From positions 306,723 to 370,722 of the forward strand of contig JBAJFG010000469.1 in the NCBI GenBank assembly GCA_037903475.1: a stretch of DNA of 64,000 bases, written 5' to 3'. The stretch is from Ancylostoma caninum. Its lineage: Eukaryota; Nematoda; Chromadorea; Rhabditida; Ancylostomatidae. The position numbers and the translations under genes were made by a program. Position 1 is the stretch's first letter. Each line of letters begins with the position of its first letter. Positions 1 to 12,460 of this stretch are shown one piece after another. The notes under the pieces were generated by a model. That model had not been told where the DNA came from, ran no database searches, and worked only from the letters and a program-made list of their open reading frames with translations.

Positions 1-3000
1 TACAGCCAATATATGAACCTTCAATGAAAACTATGTCCCTACTGTTGATTAATAGGCATGCAAAAGATACCGAGCTCAGATTCATCGCGAGAACTGATTT
101 AAAGAAGTTCATACGAGGTTTAATAGTACGTTCGCTACCAGCAATCCAACCTGTCAAGACAACTGCATGTGTGGTTTGTTTCAAACGAGATGATATCTGA
201 GCCGCTTGCGCTTAATTCCTGCTTTTCTCCCTCTCTCTCTTCTTCTCTAATTTCTGCAGCTGTCTTCCATTGCGCAACGAACCACACCCCCTTACCTGTA
301 GCTGCGCTCGCAGATCTCGTACTTTCGTAGCGTCTCGGCCGCTTGGCCTTCCTCATCGAATGCCATGACCACTACAGCTGCCCCGTACCTTCGGATAAGA
401 CGAGCCTGAAATGTACAAGAAAAGGTCAAAAAACTCCTAAGTTGTAATCAAATTATACGAAAGCACCTACTCGTTCTATGAACGACTTCTCTCCCTCTTT
501 GAGGGAAATCGAATTCACAATGCATTTTCCTTGAATCGACTCCAAGCCAGCAATAATTACAGAAAAATCAGAAGAATCAATGCAAACTGGGACCTAAAAA
601 CATTACACATTTCAGAACGAAAACTTTTGCTATAGTCCGCGAGGTGTATAGCTCACTATGTCGCCGTCTACCAGGCGACATCGATTTTGATACGTATCGA
701 TTATCGCTGATTCGCGCACAAGCGATGTATCGACCAAAACTGACAGTTATGAGAATCCGTACCGCTCACGACGCTATGTGAAATATAGGACCAGCCGAGG
801 ATGTACCAAATACACAAAAAAAAACTAAATCGAAAGGAAAACAACCACAACGTTATTAAAAATTTCTCACATCCCATCCAATAATCCTTTGATTAATTTA
901 ACACAAATAGAGTTTTCTTCTGCTTGATCAATGACATTTGCAACAATCTACCCCAGCGTGAGAAGAATATAATAGAGGAATTGAATTAAATCAAATGCTA
1001 CACCTTGGCAACATCTGGTTCCGTAGCTATGAGTCTCAAGAACTTGCTCATTGCAAATGGTCCATCCAGCAGTCCATCATCCATGTTGATATCTAGCACT
1101 TGCGCGCCATTCTCAACTTGTACACGGGCGACATCAATAGCAGCCTTAAGAGGAAGTTGAGCTGATGTGGGCCAGAGGAGTAAAGTCGAATTTGGAGCAT
1201 GAGAATACGGAAGATGGACATTTATAGTATAACATATAAAAAGGTGCTAATTCCAGAGCAAAGTAGATACCATTACATCAAATTAAAATAGAAATTTTCA
1301 AATGCTGCCTTGCAGAAACAATTATGTTTTTCAACTGAAATGTCAGGAATATCAAGAAAGAAAAAGAGCTAAACTTCGGTTGAATTACCTCATAATTCTC
1401 ATTCTTAATCAGGTTACAGAATCTCCGCGATCCAGCCACATTGCATCGCTCTCCAATGTTTACAAAGTTAGTGAATGGTCCAACAGTCATCGGCTCCAGT
1501 CCTGACAACAGCATGTTGCCAGCATGCGGGTCAACAGGAGGCTGTCGCGGAGCGATTCCCTGAAAACTGGCTTCATAAGCGCTGTACTCAAGCATCGTGA
1601 AAGGAAACCGATGGCAATGTGACTTTTTGTTGGGAATTCCAGCACCAACTACAACAACACCCTTTCTAACGCAAAAAAAGGAATTCCAGCGTTAAAGGAG
1701 GAAAGTTCAAATACACAAGCTTGAGGAACACCACCTATTATTTTCACTTCTCCTGGATTTTCTGCTGGATTCTATTTATTACTACTGCTTATTTCCTCGC
1801 TTAGGCTCTTATAAGGGAGTACATAGGATGGAGAGGTTAGTTTAGTTCTTTATAAACAACTCGTACGCCTCCCTCTCTTACTGATGAGCAGAGGGGGAGG
1901 CATATTTCTTTGAGTCTTTTTTTGTATAAGGGGTTACTGGGTTACCGTGCATTCAAATTAAAGATCACTTGAAGTGGCTAATTTTCAAAAAAAAAGACTT
2001 AGTGTTCTATGTGCGTGGCTCAACTGCAAGTTCCTGGATATATTGCCGCTCTCGTAATACGGGAGCAAAAGATTTTCTTGAGAACTTATTGATATGCCAT
2101 GAACGGAGTACCTTCAATGCTTTTGCCATCGCTGATATATGGTCCGGTGTAGTACCACAGCATCCTCCGACAATATTAACCTGAACTACATCATACTGGT
2201 AGCAAATCTTGACAAAAAACAACTCTCGCGATGATGCATCAGGAGAGAGACGAATTACTGTTAGTTACGGGATGTAGCGACTGTCTGTATCCACACAATC
2301 ATACCTGGTATATAATCCAGAAATTTTGTGACCTTGTGCGTGCGTGTGCACCACAGGTTGTGGTGGCGCGCCGTATTCTGCGCAGATGGGCAGGTACGGT
2401 TTAAAAAAAATTATGGGAAAATTCAAGAATTCTTAGGTGCAGGCAGCGTGAGAGTGGGGGGGGGGGGAAGAAGTGAGGTTGGAGAATATATGGGGGAGAG
2501 TAGAAGGAGATTGAGGGGGTAGAGTGGAGAGAGGGTGGTGGGAGAGGGGGGGATAGTGGCGGGGTAGAGAGCGCGGGGAGAGTAGGGAACCATTGGGGAT
2601 GAAAGTGAAAGGAGGGTGGGTGGGAGAGTGTTGGGGGGGGGGGTGGTAGTGGGGGAAGAGGGTAGTGGTGGAGAAAGGTGGAGAAGTGAGAGAGGAAAAC
2701 AAGAAGGAGAAGCTACGGTTTTCACCAAAAGTTGGTTCTGGCGGGCAGAATTTTTTAAATAAAATAAGCCATTAAAATGGTGGGCATCCGGCTGGTATAT
2801 AATAATGGGAAAATAGGAAAGTGAATGTCATAAATCGTCTTTTCGAACGTTATATTTTACACGAATGGGAACATCTTCATTTCTAACCCATAAGTTCCCC
2901 TAAAACATAGATACAGTATTCACTCACTCTGCGCGAAGTTTCAGAAAGCTGCGTGAGATACCAGCCGTAACCTTAGAAAAATGAGGTTAAGGAGCAAAGA

Positions 3001-6000
3001 GAGCATGATTTTCTGGAGCAGCGCATAAAAAACCACTCCCCCCAAGCGGAGTTTTACAGAAGCTTCTTATCTGATTCTGGGGCAGGTGGACGAATAGTGT
3101 AAACTGGTTAATTACAGTACTCGTTTAAGTAAAAAAGTACTCACCAATCCGTCCATAGCAAATTGTTTAAGCGCTAGAGCCATATCCTCAGCTGTCTCAT
3201 CGTAGCCACCAAGTGCGTTTGGGAGACCGGAAGAAGTAAGAAATTCATATCTATACAGAAATCACTTCGTCTTATAGTCCTGCCGGCATAACGCTCTACA
3301 GAACTTTCTTTCGTAAACAGTTTAGGAAGGGTAGTGCGTCCACAAATCACTGCGTGTTATGCTCTTCTAGAGATTACGTGAAGCCTATGAATATGAAGAA
3401 CTGAGGGTAGTTATGCTAGCAATCTCACCAGCATTAGGATAGCAAATGATTAAGGCATCGGAGAACTTCGACATCGCCTCAATAAACGGTCGCATATCCT
3501 TCGCGCCAAGAGCACAATTCAAGCCGACTGCAGATGGTTCACCCTGGATGTGAAGCAATGTCCCAAGATTATGAGATCCAAGAGATCAGATATGGAGGCA
3601 ATGTAATACCTGTCTGGTAGACACCAAAAACGCTTCCCCCGTCTGTCCTGACAACGTTCTGCCGGAGAGGTCAACAATAGTGCCAGATAGAAACACAGGA
3701 ACTTCCATAATCTCTGTAAAACAATGGGTTTCAGCATAACAAAGCCAAAAATTAGTAGGATAGTGCCACTTCAAGAAACACCAAACAAGAAAATAAGAAC
3801 AGTTATGTAAATATGGTCAAGCGTGGTGATGATAAAAAGTCGAACATCTTACGGCTTCCATTCCCCCCCCCCCCCCTCACCCCCTCCTTCCTTCTCAGCA
3901 GACTAAAATACCATCCAATCCCCCACTCCTGGTCACTGCTCCCCTCCACCAATTTTTTACTCGCAGTTTCGCCAGTGCTGCGATCAGCACCATAGGTCTA
4001 CTTATTGATATCGAGATTTGTTTTATTTTCATGTACTAAACCGCTAAATAAATAATATAATAAATAAATAAATGTTCAACCACACCCACGCCATTCTTAA
4101 TTGTTCTAGGATATATTTCTGCTACATATGTCTTCAGCCTAATAGAGTAGAATGGTCGAAGCGATGAAAACTATAGAGGAAATGCATGGAGGAGGGCTTG
4201 AACTTCCCAAGAGACAGCAACGATGCCAAAGAGAAGAACGAATTCAAGATTTTGGGAGCTGGTTTAATGTGATTTTTACCCCCTCTTGTGAAAAGGTGAA
4301 GAGGAGAGTGACCACAAGCCCCGAAAAAGGCAAAAGTGGAGGGAGGATAAAGCGACTGACGTGGGATGAACATTTACATGGCAAATATGCCGAGAAAATG
4401 GCTCAAAAATCACCCTCATCCTCGAACAGTCCACGGATGGCAAACAGGGCCGCCTTAGCGTTGGCAGAGTCGAACACTGTTTCAACCAAGAGAACATCTA
4501 CGCCTCCTTGTAATAGCGAACGTGCTTGGTCACCGTAGGCCTTCACAAGCTCTTTGAATGCTGGACAACAAATATTGGTGTAAATGTATGAAAACAATTC
4601 GAAATTTCTGAGACTCACTGATATTCCTCATTTCTGGTTTCTCCACCGATGGTGAAATAGAGAGCGTTTTATTAGTTGGACCAATAGCACCACACACAAA
4701 ACATCTCCTACCTGCGACACAAATCCTCTATGGATACACCACAAGTATGTATAGTTTCTCAGAATGTAACTCACCAGTTTCTTTCTCGACATCGCCACAC
4801 GCCCTTTTCGCTATTAGCGCCGACTGATAATTGATTTCATGGACGAGATGCTCAGTCTCATAGTCGGCTTGCGCTATCGTCGTACCAGAGAACGTGTTGG
4901 TCTCAATAAAATCTGCTCCAGCGTCGAGATAGAGCTTATGAATCTGAAGGCACCCGAGATCAGCTTAGCAGTACTTAAGGACAACCGTATGGATGAGCCC
5001 CAAAGAAAATCAAAAAAATTAGCGAAAAATAACCTTATAGACGATGTCTGGCCGTGTTATTGACAAGAGGTCATTATTACCTCTGAGCGGTTTGGGATGG
5101 TCCTTGAGAACCTGAACAATTGACTGTTATAATCGATGTGCAGAGTATGTACAATATGAGAGAAAACTTTACTACATAAAGAGGCATTTTCAATATCCGG
5201 AGTTGTTCCCCGTTCAGGGTGTTAGAGCGGAACCAGTGGTTTTCTCGACGAGTACTTAGTTGTCTTCTTTGCAACGTCGAATGAGAGCTAAACCTGGGCA
5301 CGTACGCATCATTGAGCTTACCCAGGGTAAATGTGTACACAAGTGTAAAAATTTACCCATCTTTGCCACGGGCGTCACCACTTTACCCTGGGTGATCTGA
5401 ATGATGTTTAGCAACCATTGGCTCGAACACATCATTGAGAACAGCCATGGTAAACGTGTAAACTTACCCAAATTTACGCTTTGAGTACCTGGCACCCATC
5501 AACACCAACGTTTTACCTACACCTGATGTCTACGCCGAGCTGCTACGCGTGGGTATGAAATCACCCATACATTCAGTGATGCATCCGGGATAGGCTGTAA
5601 AGTAATCGAACAGTTGACGCTCGCGCTAACGATGGGTGAATTTGCGTGGCGTTCACACGTTTACCTTGGGTAATTTCAGCTATGCACGCGGCCCGCGGCT
5701 CAGAGCTTCATCCCCGCATACCCGTCAGGGTCCCAATGCATAATTGAAACGATAGGGTAATCTCATACCCATGGCTAGCCGTTTATTGTAGACGTCACGC
5801 ATGGCTAGACATGTTGATGGGTGCCACAAAATGTAAATCTAGGCACGTCAACACATTTACCATGGGTAAATTCAATGATGCATACGGGCCCATGTGCCAA
5901 TTTACCCAATACTGAAGGCGTGGATGGAGTTGCATTCAACCACCAATGGCGGAACCCTAGAAATACAATGGCGCTAAACCACCTACTTCTGCTCTAAAGT

Positions 6001-6115
6001 CATGCTCCTCCAAATGCTCCCTCTGTATCATCGTTCCCATGGCGCCATCGATGATCATGATACGCTGCTTCGCCAACGCGGCGATTTCATCGAATGCGGC
6101 GCTTCGTTTACCCAT
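1..6115 (-). CDS. metr-1: Cobalamin-dependent methionine synthase, 5' half (13 exons, partial at left edge)
   Basis: Transfers a methyl group from methyl-tetrahydrofolate through cobalamin to homocysteine in the cytosol. Exons in gene order: 5987-6115, 5034-5111, 4775-4943, 4619-4711, 4414-4560, 3610-3713, 3429-3543, 3145-3227, 2112-2180, 1389-1559, 1004-1144, 471-593, 296-405; phases agree throughout and give about 510 residues. Homocysteine domain: [10 protein letters not shown] near residue 22, [38 protein letters not shown], and the zinc-site cysteines in VGLNCALG and [11 protein letters not shown]. The folate (pterin-binding) domain follows: [61 protein letters not shown]. The cobalamin and reactivation domains (the family is about 1,250 residues) must lie left of the window. 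The start is the first Met, 12 nt after a TTTCAG acceptor. The exon 8 acceptor is CG rather than AG. Known from the family: the domain roles. Seen here: the motifs and splice sites. Confidence 0.93.
2455..2700 (+). repeat. Polypurine (GA/G-rich) tract in a metr-1 intron
   Basis: About 245 bases of almost unbroken purine on the plus strand, with several runs of six to ten G, inside the intron between exons 8 and 9. The metr-1 transcript would carry the C/T-rich complement. The open frames across it are low-complexity artefacts. The rest of this intron (2181-3144) shows no feature I recognise. Confidence 0.8.
3815..3960. repeat. Dispersed repeat: GGTCAAGCGTGGTGATG block followed by a poly-C run
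   Basis: A block reading close to GTCAAGCGTGGTGATGATAA, followed by a C-rich run, lies here in a metr-1 intron. Similar blocks lie at 7665-7725 (same orientation) and at about 8830-8880 (reverse complement). Three occurrences within 5 kb show a dispersed repeat family. Its ends and class are not resolved. Confidence 0.5.
5280..5910. repeat. Degenerate repeats with TTTACCC/GGGTAAA motifs in metr-1 intron 1
   Basis: The first metr-1 intron (5112-5986) repeatedly shows short palindrome-like blocks such as TTACCCTGGGTAA, TTTACCATGGGTAAA and CCCAGGGTAAA, often followed by AT-rich spacers containing AATGATG. Spacing is irregular, roughly 50 to 100 bases. It reads like an old degenerate tandem repeat. 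No coding sequence is seen. Confidence 0.5.
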
Positions 6116-6130
6116 TTTGGGAGCGGCCTG
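6116..6130 (-). promoter_or_regulatory. Candidate spliced-leader trans-splice acceptor of metr-1
   Basis: On the minus strand an AT-rich stretch ends in TTTCAG 12 nt before the metr-1 ATG. No exon-like coding sequence precedes it. A consensus acceptor this close to an initiator ATG is what SL trans-splicing leaves in nematode genes. An ordinary 5' UTR intron is the alternative. Confidence 0.5.
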
Positions 6131-9100
6131 AAATTTTCGAATTTTGATTGTTCATCTGTAATAGCAAGCTATGATAGCAGGTGAAGCCTACAAAAGGAGG
6201 TGAAAGCTACAAATGGTTGGTGGAAAAAGCAAAAAAAAAAAAGAAGCTCAAAGGTGACAATGACTTGGTGTGAGAGGTCATTTCGTTGGATTTTGGGGAA
6301 TAGTAAACAATAGGGAAATGGCTGTGAGAACAAACATCGCTAGAGCTAACTCGAGCATTTCGCTGAGACTAATTGTAAGCGAAACAACTACTATTGCAGA
6401 AAGATTAGCGTGTATAGTACATATGTAGTAGACAGAGATGTGAGAAAAGATTTGTTCGGAAACGTAGGAGCTTATCGATGCAGAAATTTCGATTCTGATA
6501 ATAAAAAAAGAATAAATGACAAGGAATAACAAATATTTTCCACTTAAAAGGGTTCTGTTTGTATTTGTATAGAAACATATCCTTGCAGCATGCATGCAGG
6601 CGCTCAGCATGCAGAGCACCCGTGTCTCTGCCCAAGAGAGCCGCGCCGCGGTCCCGACCCTTGTCTGCGTACATTTGGAGTTCCCTGTACATAGTGCATA
6701 CATTTTGCATCGGATGTTTTATTTGTTGCAAGCGACAAATGTTGTTAATATCCAATAAAGTCTTAGCAACACATCTCTTTCCTTCACTACTGAACCATAA
6801 TTTGCTAGCAGAACCCCGCTTAACAGACTTGCACTCAAATATTTGATGATTTCTCTTCTAAAGATCGGGGAAATTTTGACAAAAGTCAAAGGAACTCATT
6901 ACTTCTCAATAGTGCGGAGGATCAGGCATTAGGAAAAAATTCATCTAGCAATGTTATATTTAACCAATAGTGTGGTGTTTTCTCTAATTACAGAGCAGCT
7001 CATTGGATAACATTTATCGAATAAGCCAATGCTAGGCGCTCATCGGTGAGGGAGTGCCGAAACAGGCCAGTCTCCGCCAAAATGGAGTCCGAAACGGTTG
7101 AGATTTGGAGAACAATATAGTAACTGCAAAATGAGTTTCAAATTTAAATGACTTATTAAAGCACCATAATTTTTTTATTCACTTTATAGAGGAATTTTAA
7201 AAATTTTGCGTATCCTCATTCGGGGTGAAGGAGGGTGGTATGAGCCCCCTTATCCTCGGGCACTTACTTCGGTAAGGTGTAGATGGTTTATCTATGCATA
7301 ACAGGGCAGCGGTAGTCTGAAGAGATTAACAGTATGCACTCCCCCACTTTTTTCTTCCACCTCTCCCACAATAACCATTAACCATATCACTCAAGTTGTG
7401 AAAATCAACGATTTTCCAAGTTCTCAGCAAAATATGTGGTCTTGGAGTCATCCAGTTGCAAGCATTTCTTCTTGGCAATTTTGGTGTCCCCCATCCTAGA
7501 AATGTGAGAAATAAATAAGAGAATGACAAACAACAAGTACACTCACTGGAACAAGTGAACAATGTCTCGGTTTTCTGATGATGTGGTCGATAATATTTGC
7601 GCGTTAGTTTTGTGTTACTTATAAAAGCAGCCAATGAATGAATTGAATGAAAAAGGAACACATGTATACAAGCGTGGTGTTGGTAAAAAGTCGACCACGA
7701 GGCTACCCTCCCCCCTTCCAGAACATTTAATTTCTCCTTATATTTTCAGTTATTGTATTTTTGAAATTTCTAGAAGATACTTTTCCAATCCAATTTTTAA
7801 GTCAATTTTCCAATATCTGACTTTTTTATTCAAATTTTATAGATTAAGAAAAACCAGCCAGTTGTCACACATGTGTGTGTCGCACACTCTACACACTCAT
7901 TATAAGCAGCAGGAGTGACCCAGAAGTCGTACTCGAGCTAATCCAGGGTTTGTTCTGCGCCGAAGGCTAGTTTTTGCAACATGGAAAAATGGATGTGAAG
8001 TAGTTGGGCACAAATATCCACGTGTCTAAGCAAAATAAACTGTCAGGATGTTTTCGAGTGATGAAAGTCGCGTCTGAGTAACTTTACTTCACTCAAAGTT
8101 AGAATCGTACACGTGTAAATGTATGGTTGTCCGCCACGAATTCAAAAAGGGTTGGCATGTGACATTGGAAAACGTCTTACGTTGTTCTGATATCAGGAAG
8201 ATTGGCGCTTTCTGATGCATTACTTTTTGTATTGAGAAATCTAACTTGTTAGGGTTAAATTTGGATGAAATTTTTTGGGTAAGAAGATGAGAAAATTGCC
8301 ATTTTCACCAACGGTTTACCATCGGTTTACCAATAGAATAAAATTCGTCTCAGGTGACGTTGGAAGCTGAAATTTTATATGAGTATAGAGCTTGACCTCC
8401 TCTCTCATAGTCGTATCTAGGATTTAGTCGGCTATATGCTAAAAAAGCATGTAAAAAACCTAATTTTTAGCGCGTTCAAGAAGGTAGTGTTTTTCTGGGG
8501 CGACTAATTGCACAGTTATTTTGTAAGAGGGAACATCTTCAATACTTTACAATAGAGGAAGATTTGCTCTTTCCTAAGCATGGGTAGTTCCTTATACGAC
8601 TTTCTGATTTTGACAGTTATTGAGTGACAATATACCTAAAATTAAGCAAATTTACGGACATCAAAGCTTGAGAAGAAAGTGTTTGCCGAAGATCCTACAC
8701 TTCTTTTTCATGGTATTAAAAGAAAAAAAGCATGTTGACAAAACCAGCATCCTCGCATGGAATCGAAGTTGGATCCGCTAGTGGAAGAGGGAATTTTCCT
8801 ACCTTTCCTACCTTGTGACTAACATACTGCCCCCCCCCCCCTCACCTTGATAGATTACCATCACACGCTTGACCCTGATCATACATAGAATGCGTGGATA
8901 CATGATACATGGAATATGTAGCAAATTACAGAAGTTTACCAATGTGGCAGACCCATGGAAGTTAAACATGCATCTCCAAGAAACTGAAATATATTGAACA
9001 GATGCGACGCCGCGGAAAACATCCGCGTGTCAAGAGAACATGAGATGATGACGACATTCAAAAAGGGTGGAGCCTCCGGAGATCTCACAGGATCATCTCC

Positions 9101-9645
9101 ACGAACGAGTTTTTGTGGGAGCTCCCGTTCGAGAAACCGAGCCTATCGAAAGAGAAAAATCGCGCGATGGACGCTAGTGCATGTCTTATCAGAAAACCAA
9201 TTTGCCATGCACAAAGTTCACGAAAGATACGGCCGATCGGAGTGACCGCGAAACGCAACAACGATCTACGCCAAGAACCTGCGGCTGCACTTACCTTTCT
9301 GGAGAGCTTACCGTAGAAACAAAGCAAAAAATCACCGAATGACGATTCAAAATGATATTGAAAAGTGTACTTATCTGTCATAGTTGCTATAGATAGACAA
9401 AACGGCAGTCTTGGCAAATTTAAATGATACATTTGATGATTTAAAAATTTAAATGATACAGTTGATAACCGGAATTATTGGACTATCTTTTCATAATGAT
9501 GAGTAACAAAGCGAGGACAAGTATGACGTCGGGGTCAAAAATGAAGGAGCAGATCTGTGGCCATATCCAGCAGCAAAAAGGCGAAACCAGATTCACAAAA
9601 CAAAAAAAAGATTTCGCAGCGAATGTGATTTGCCTCATCTCTACC
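6131..9645. other. Intergenic region without recognised genes
   Basis: Contains the AGCCGCGCCGCGG hairpin-type repeat half at about 6636-6700, copies of the GGTCAAGCGTGG dispersed repeat at about 7665 and 8870, and a short poly-C run near 8830. Open frames of 60 to 140 codons at 6278-6755, 7326-7661 and 9085-9432 have no recognised domain. The block at 7330-7500 on the minus strand, after a TTTCTAG, could be one small exon but has no partner exon. Confidence 0.6.
6636..6700. repeat. Partial copy of a GC-centred palindromic repeat
   Basis: Holds AGCCGCGCCGCGGTCC followed by TTGTCTGCGTACATTTGGAG. The same core and right arm recur as a complete palindrome at about 55192-55265, so this is probably a half copy or a diverged copy. 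Confidence 0.5.
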
Positions 9646-9649
9646 TTAA

Positions 9650-10303
9650 AGGCAGCGTCCCACCTCAAGATCATTTTTGAGATCTCAAAATGAAAAGAAT
9701 CTTCAGGAGCTGGTGATCACAAGGTGAACGTGAATCCATGGAAAACTGCTGAGAAACCCCATTTCCGAGCCCCAGTTTTCAAGGACCCTTTGGGCGAAGC
9801 CAGGGGCGGGGCTAAGAAACTTTACGAATAATTCACTCCAGGTAGCGCACCTCCTGAGGAAATCTATATTCCTCGTGAGAGTTCGTCATCAACTCCCTAA
9901 TAGAATAGAAACTGTCCTCCATGTGTGGCGAACAAAGGGGTTCACGGTCCGGAAACACTAAAATTCCGCCTTGACTCCGGAGCCAATGTGGGATTGCAAG
10001 GTTTCCGTCCAACTCCCCTGCTCGCCGCAAATAGAGCGCAGTTTCTACTGGGTTAGGGAGTTGATGAGGAACTCTCGCGAGGAATGCGAATTTCCTCAGG
10101 AGATGCGCTACCTGGAGTGAATTATTCGTAAAGTTTCTTAGCCCCGCCACCGTCCCGCCCAAAGGCTCCTTAAAAATTGGGGCTCGGAAATGGAGTTTGT
10201 CAGCAGTCTTGCATGGAATCACGTATACCGTTGTGATCGCCAGCTCCTGGAGATTCTTTTCACATTAAGATCTCAAAAATGATCTTGAGGTGAGACGCTG
10301 CTT
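9650..10303. mobile_element. TTAA-flanked foldback (non-autonomous) transposon
   Basis: Two arms of about 280 bases are inverted copies of each other around roughly 100 bases of spacer. The left end reads AGGCAGCGTCCCACCTCAAG and the right end, reverse-complemented, AAGCAGCGTCTCACCTCAAG. Both ends are flanked by TTAA (9646-9649 and 10304-10307). This fits a non-autonomous DNA transposon of a TTAA-targeting group such as piggyBac-like, although the assignment rests on the target site alone. The 129-codon open frame inside is an arm artefact. Confidence 0.75.
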
Positions 10304-10307
10304 TTAA

Positions 10308-11243
10308 ACCAGTCACATTCCAAGTGATAGCACATACAAAAGAGAACGAGACACGCTAATATTTCCCAAACGAGTACGATTGGAAGCGGTCCGAATGAAT
10401 CGGAGTTCGACTATTCCAACAAAAAATGAAATCGAACCACTCAGACTTCAAAGGCTTGAAAAGTGATAGCTTCCATATCAATCAAGCGCCCAAATATTTT
10501 GGAAACAGTCCCGTGTACAAAAATAATGAATTTGCCCCCATGTTATATCAATTTCTCGTAGAGAGAGGACTCGATTTCCTAAGTAGGCGTTCCCAATCTC
10601 GAATAGACCTTTTTCGGCAGAAATTTTTGTCTTCTGATTCAGGTTCAACGTATAAGCATGATATTTGAAGGCATCATTCCACTTTTTTTGGACCAGAACC
10701 ACAAAAAAAATCGCCTCAAAATCTGAATCTGGCTATGGGGCTATGTATTCGCACAATGAGCTTTTTTGATTCGTCGAACACGAATATCAAGATGGCGGTC
10801 ACGAAGAACGATAGGTTGCCACAGCTGCCAGCTCCACAGCGTATCCTATGCAAAGCTTGTCACTCCCGTATTACATGATGCACATGCTGGACAACCCTGT
10901 TCAAACGATCAAGTACTAAGACAGGGCTAATTTGATTTTTTTTAAGGAAGTAACACAAAACTTTATGACCTACAGTAATTGTGTGGGGAATTCAAAATGA
11001 GATGTTGAAAGCTTTCATCCTATTGATTCTTATTGAATTACTATAGTTAGAATTACCAGAAGGATTCATAGTAGTTAATTACTGCTAACGTTCACCCTGG
11101 CAAACACCACAAATATCACACCCATTTTGTATCATCACTCCAACAATGTATGGCTACGCCATGACTACTTGCCTGAGCAAAGGTTTCTTTTTTTTTTGAG
11201 ATTTTGGGTGAGAAGAAGAGAAGTGATGCATTAATCTGTTGTG
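10308..11243. other. Unassigned AT-rich region
   Basis: No gene, RNA or repeat was recognised here. The two overlapping 70-80 codon open frames at 10426-10702 look like chance frames. Confidence 0.5.
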
Positions 11244-12354
11244 TACAATACCGTCGGTAATCTTTGGAAAAAAGACGAAAAAGACGCAAAGGCGCGTCTT
11301 TTGCGTCTTTTCACTATAACTCAGCTCAGAGCAGAGATATCCGCATAAGCTTATATATTTTTGGAATCAGCGTCTCGAGATCTATAAGATGGTGCCGTGG
11401 TGGTTTTCGGATGCGTTCAAGTTTATGCCCTCAGGGCACTGGCACCCAGAATTTCATGGAAAACTAAAAAAATATGGAGCAACACACAAGTTTTTGGAAC
11501 CAATCTTAATAAAATGTTAATGTATTGATGTAATGGCAGCACTGGAACAAGTTTCAATACTTTTGCTTCATTTGATATACTTCGAAATTTTCGGAAATTT
11601 GCTAAATCAGCGCCTTCTAACTACAGAATGGTAAGAGCTGGCGAGCTCTTGCTGAGCAGGGTCAAAGTTATTTTTCTTGTCGATATGCCGAACCTTTCAA
11701 AACTGGCATGAGGCTCCAGCATTTGTGAATAAAACGTCTTTTATATTGCACCGCATACTACGTCACATCACATGGTACAGTAATGAGGGAGTCATAGCAT
11801 CCCAACCAGAAGGGCTATGAAAGCAGGATTCCACCACGCAATACAACACATCTTGATCTATTAAACAAAGCGCCGTAAGGGGGCTAGAGCGGTTAGAGAT
11901 ACGGGGCGGCACTCATAGACACCGCAATCTTGAGGCGCAGACTGTGGGGCGAAATGGCCGATTTCCATGGACGCAGACACATTCGTTTCGGGACTCGCAA
12001 TTACGTCACTGCTGGCTCTCCCGCATGCACGGGATGGTGATTTCATCACCTTCGCTGGCGGTCTCGCCGCATAGGAGTGAGGGAGTGTTTACAGCTTTCA
12101 GGCTGCACAATGTACGCAGCAGGAAAACCAGCCTTCCACTGTTGTGACGCTGTCTCCACTTGTACGAAGAAATGGACGGGTGCTATGAGAGCTGCAGCGT
12201 CTCGGAAGCTTCGGGAAGGCTGGATCTACGCGGTCGCCTCATCTGGAGGATGCCATTGCCGCATCCCCTGCTGAATTCTCGCGGCGATTGGGTAGTCACG
12301 ACATCCGTTCGTTTCGAGAAAGCTTCTGCACTAAGAAAGAGTAAAAGCCTCTAA

Positions 12355-12460
12355 ATAGGAATGCATGACATTGTATATCCAATCGACTATATACGGATAC
12401 GGGTCCGCCGATGGAGAAACAAAGAGTAAAAGCCTCTAAATAGGAATGCATACCATTGTA
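12355..12460. repeat. Local duplication beside the mariner insertion
   Basis: The phrase AAAGAGTAAAAGCCTCTAAA followed by TAGGAATGCAT occurs twice about 90 bases apart. The first copy runs into GACATTGTATATCCAATC, and the second ends at the mariner insertion point. It probably arose before or with the insertion. Confidence 0.6.

Noticed and set aside
2423..2728. Proline- and serine-rich 101-codon minus-strand frame
   Set aside because: Complement of the polypurine tract inside a metr-1 intron; low complexity.
9085..9432. 115-codon minus-strand frame as a gene
   Set aside because: Another frame on the opposite strand is equally open, and no domain, splice context or signal peptide is evident.
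9833..10222. 129-codon minus-strand frame
   Set aside because: Lies across the inverted arms of the TTAA foldback; the sequence mirrors itself.
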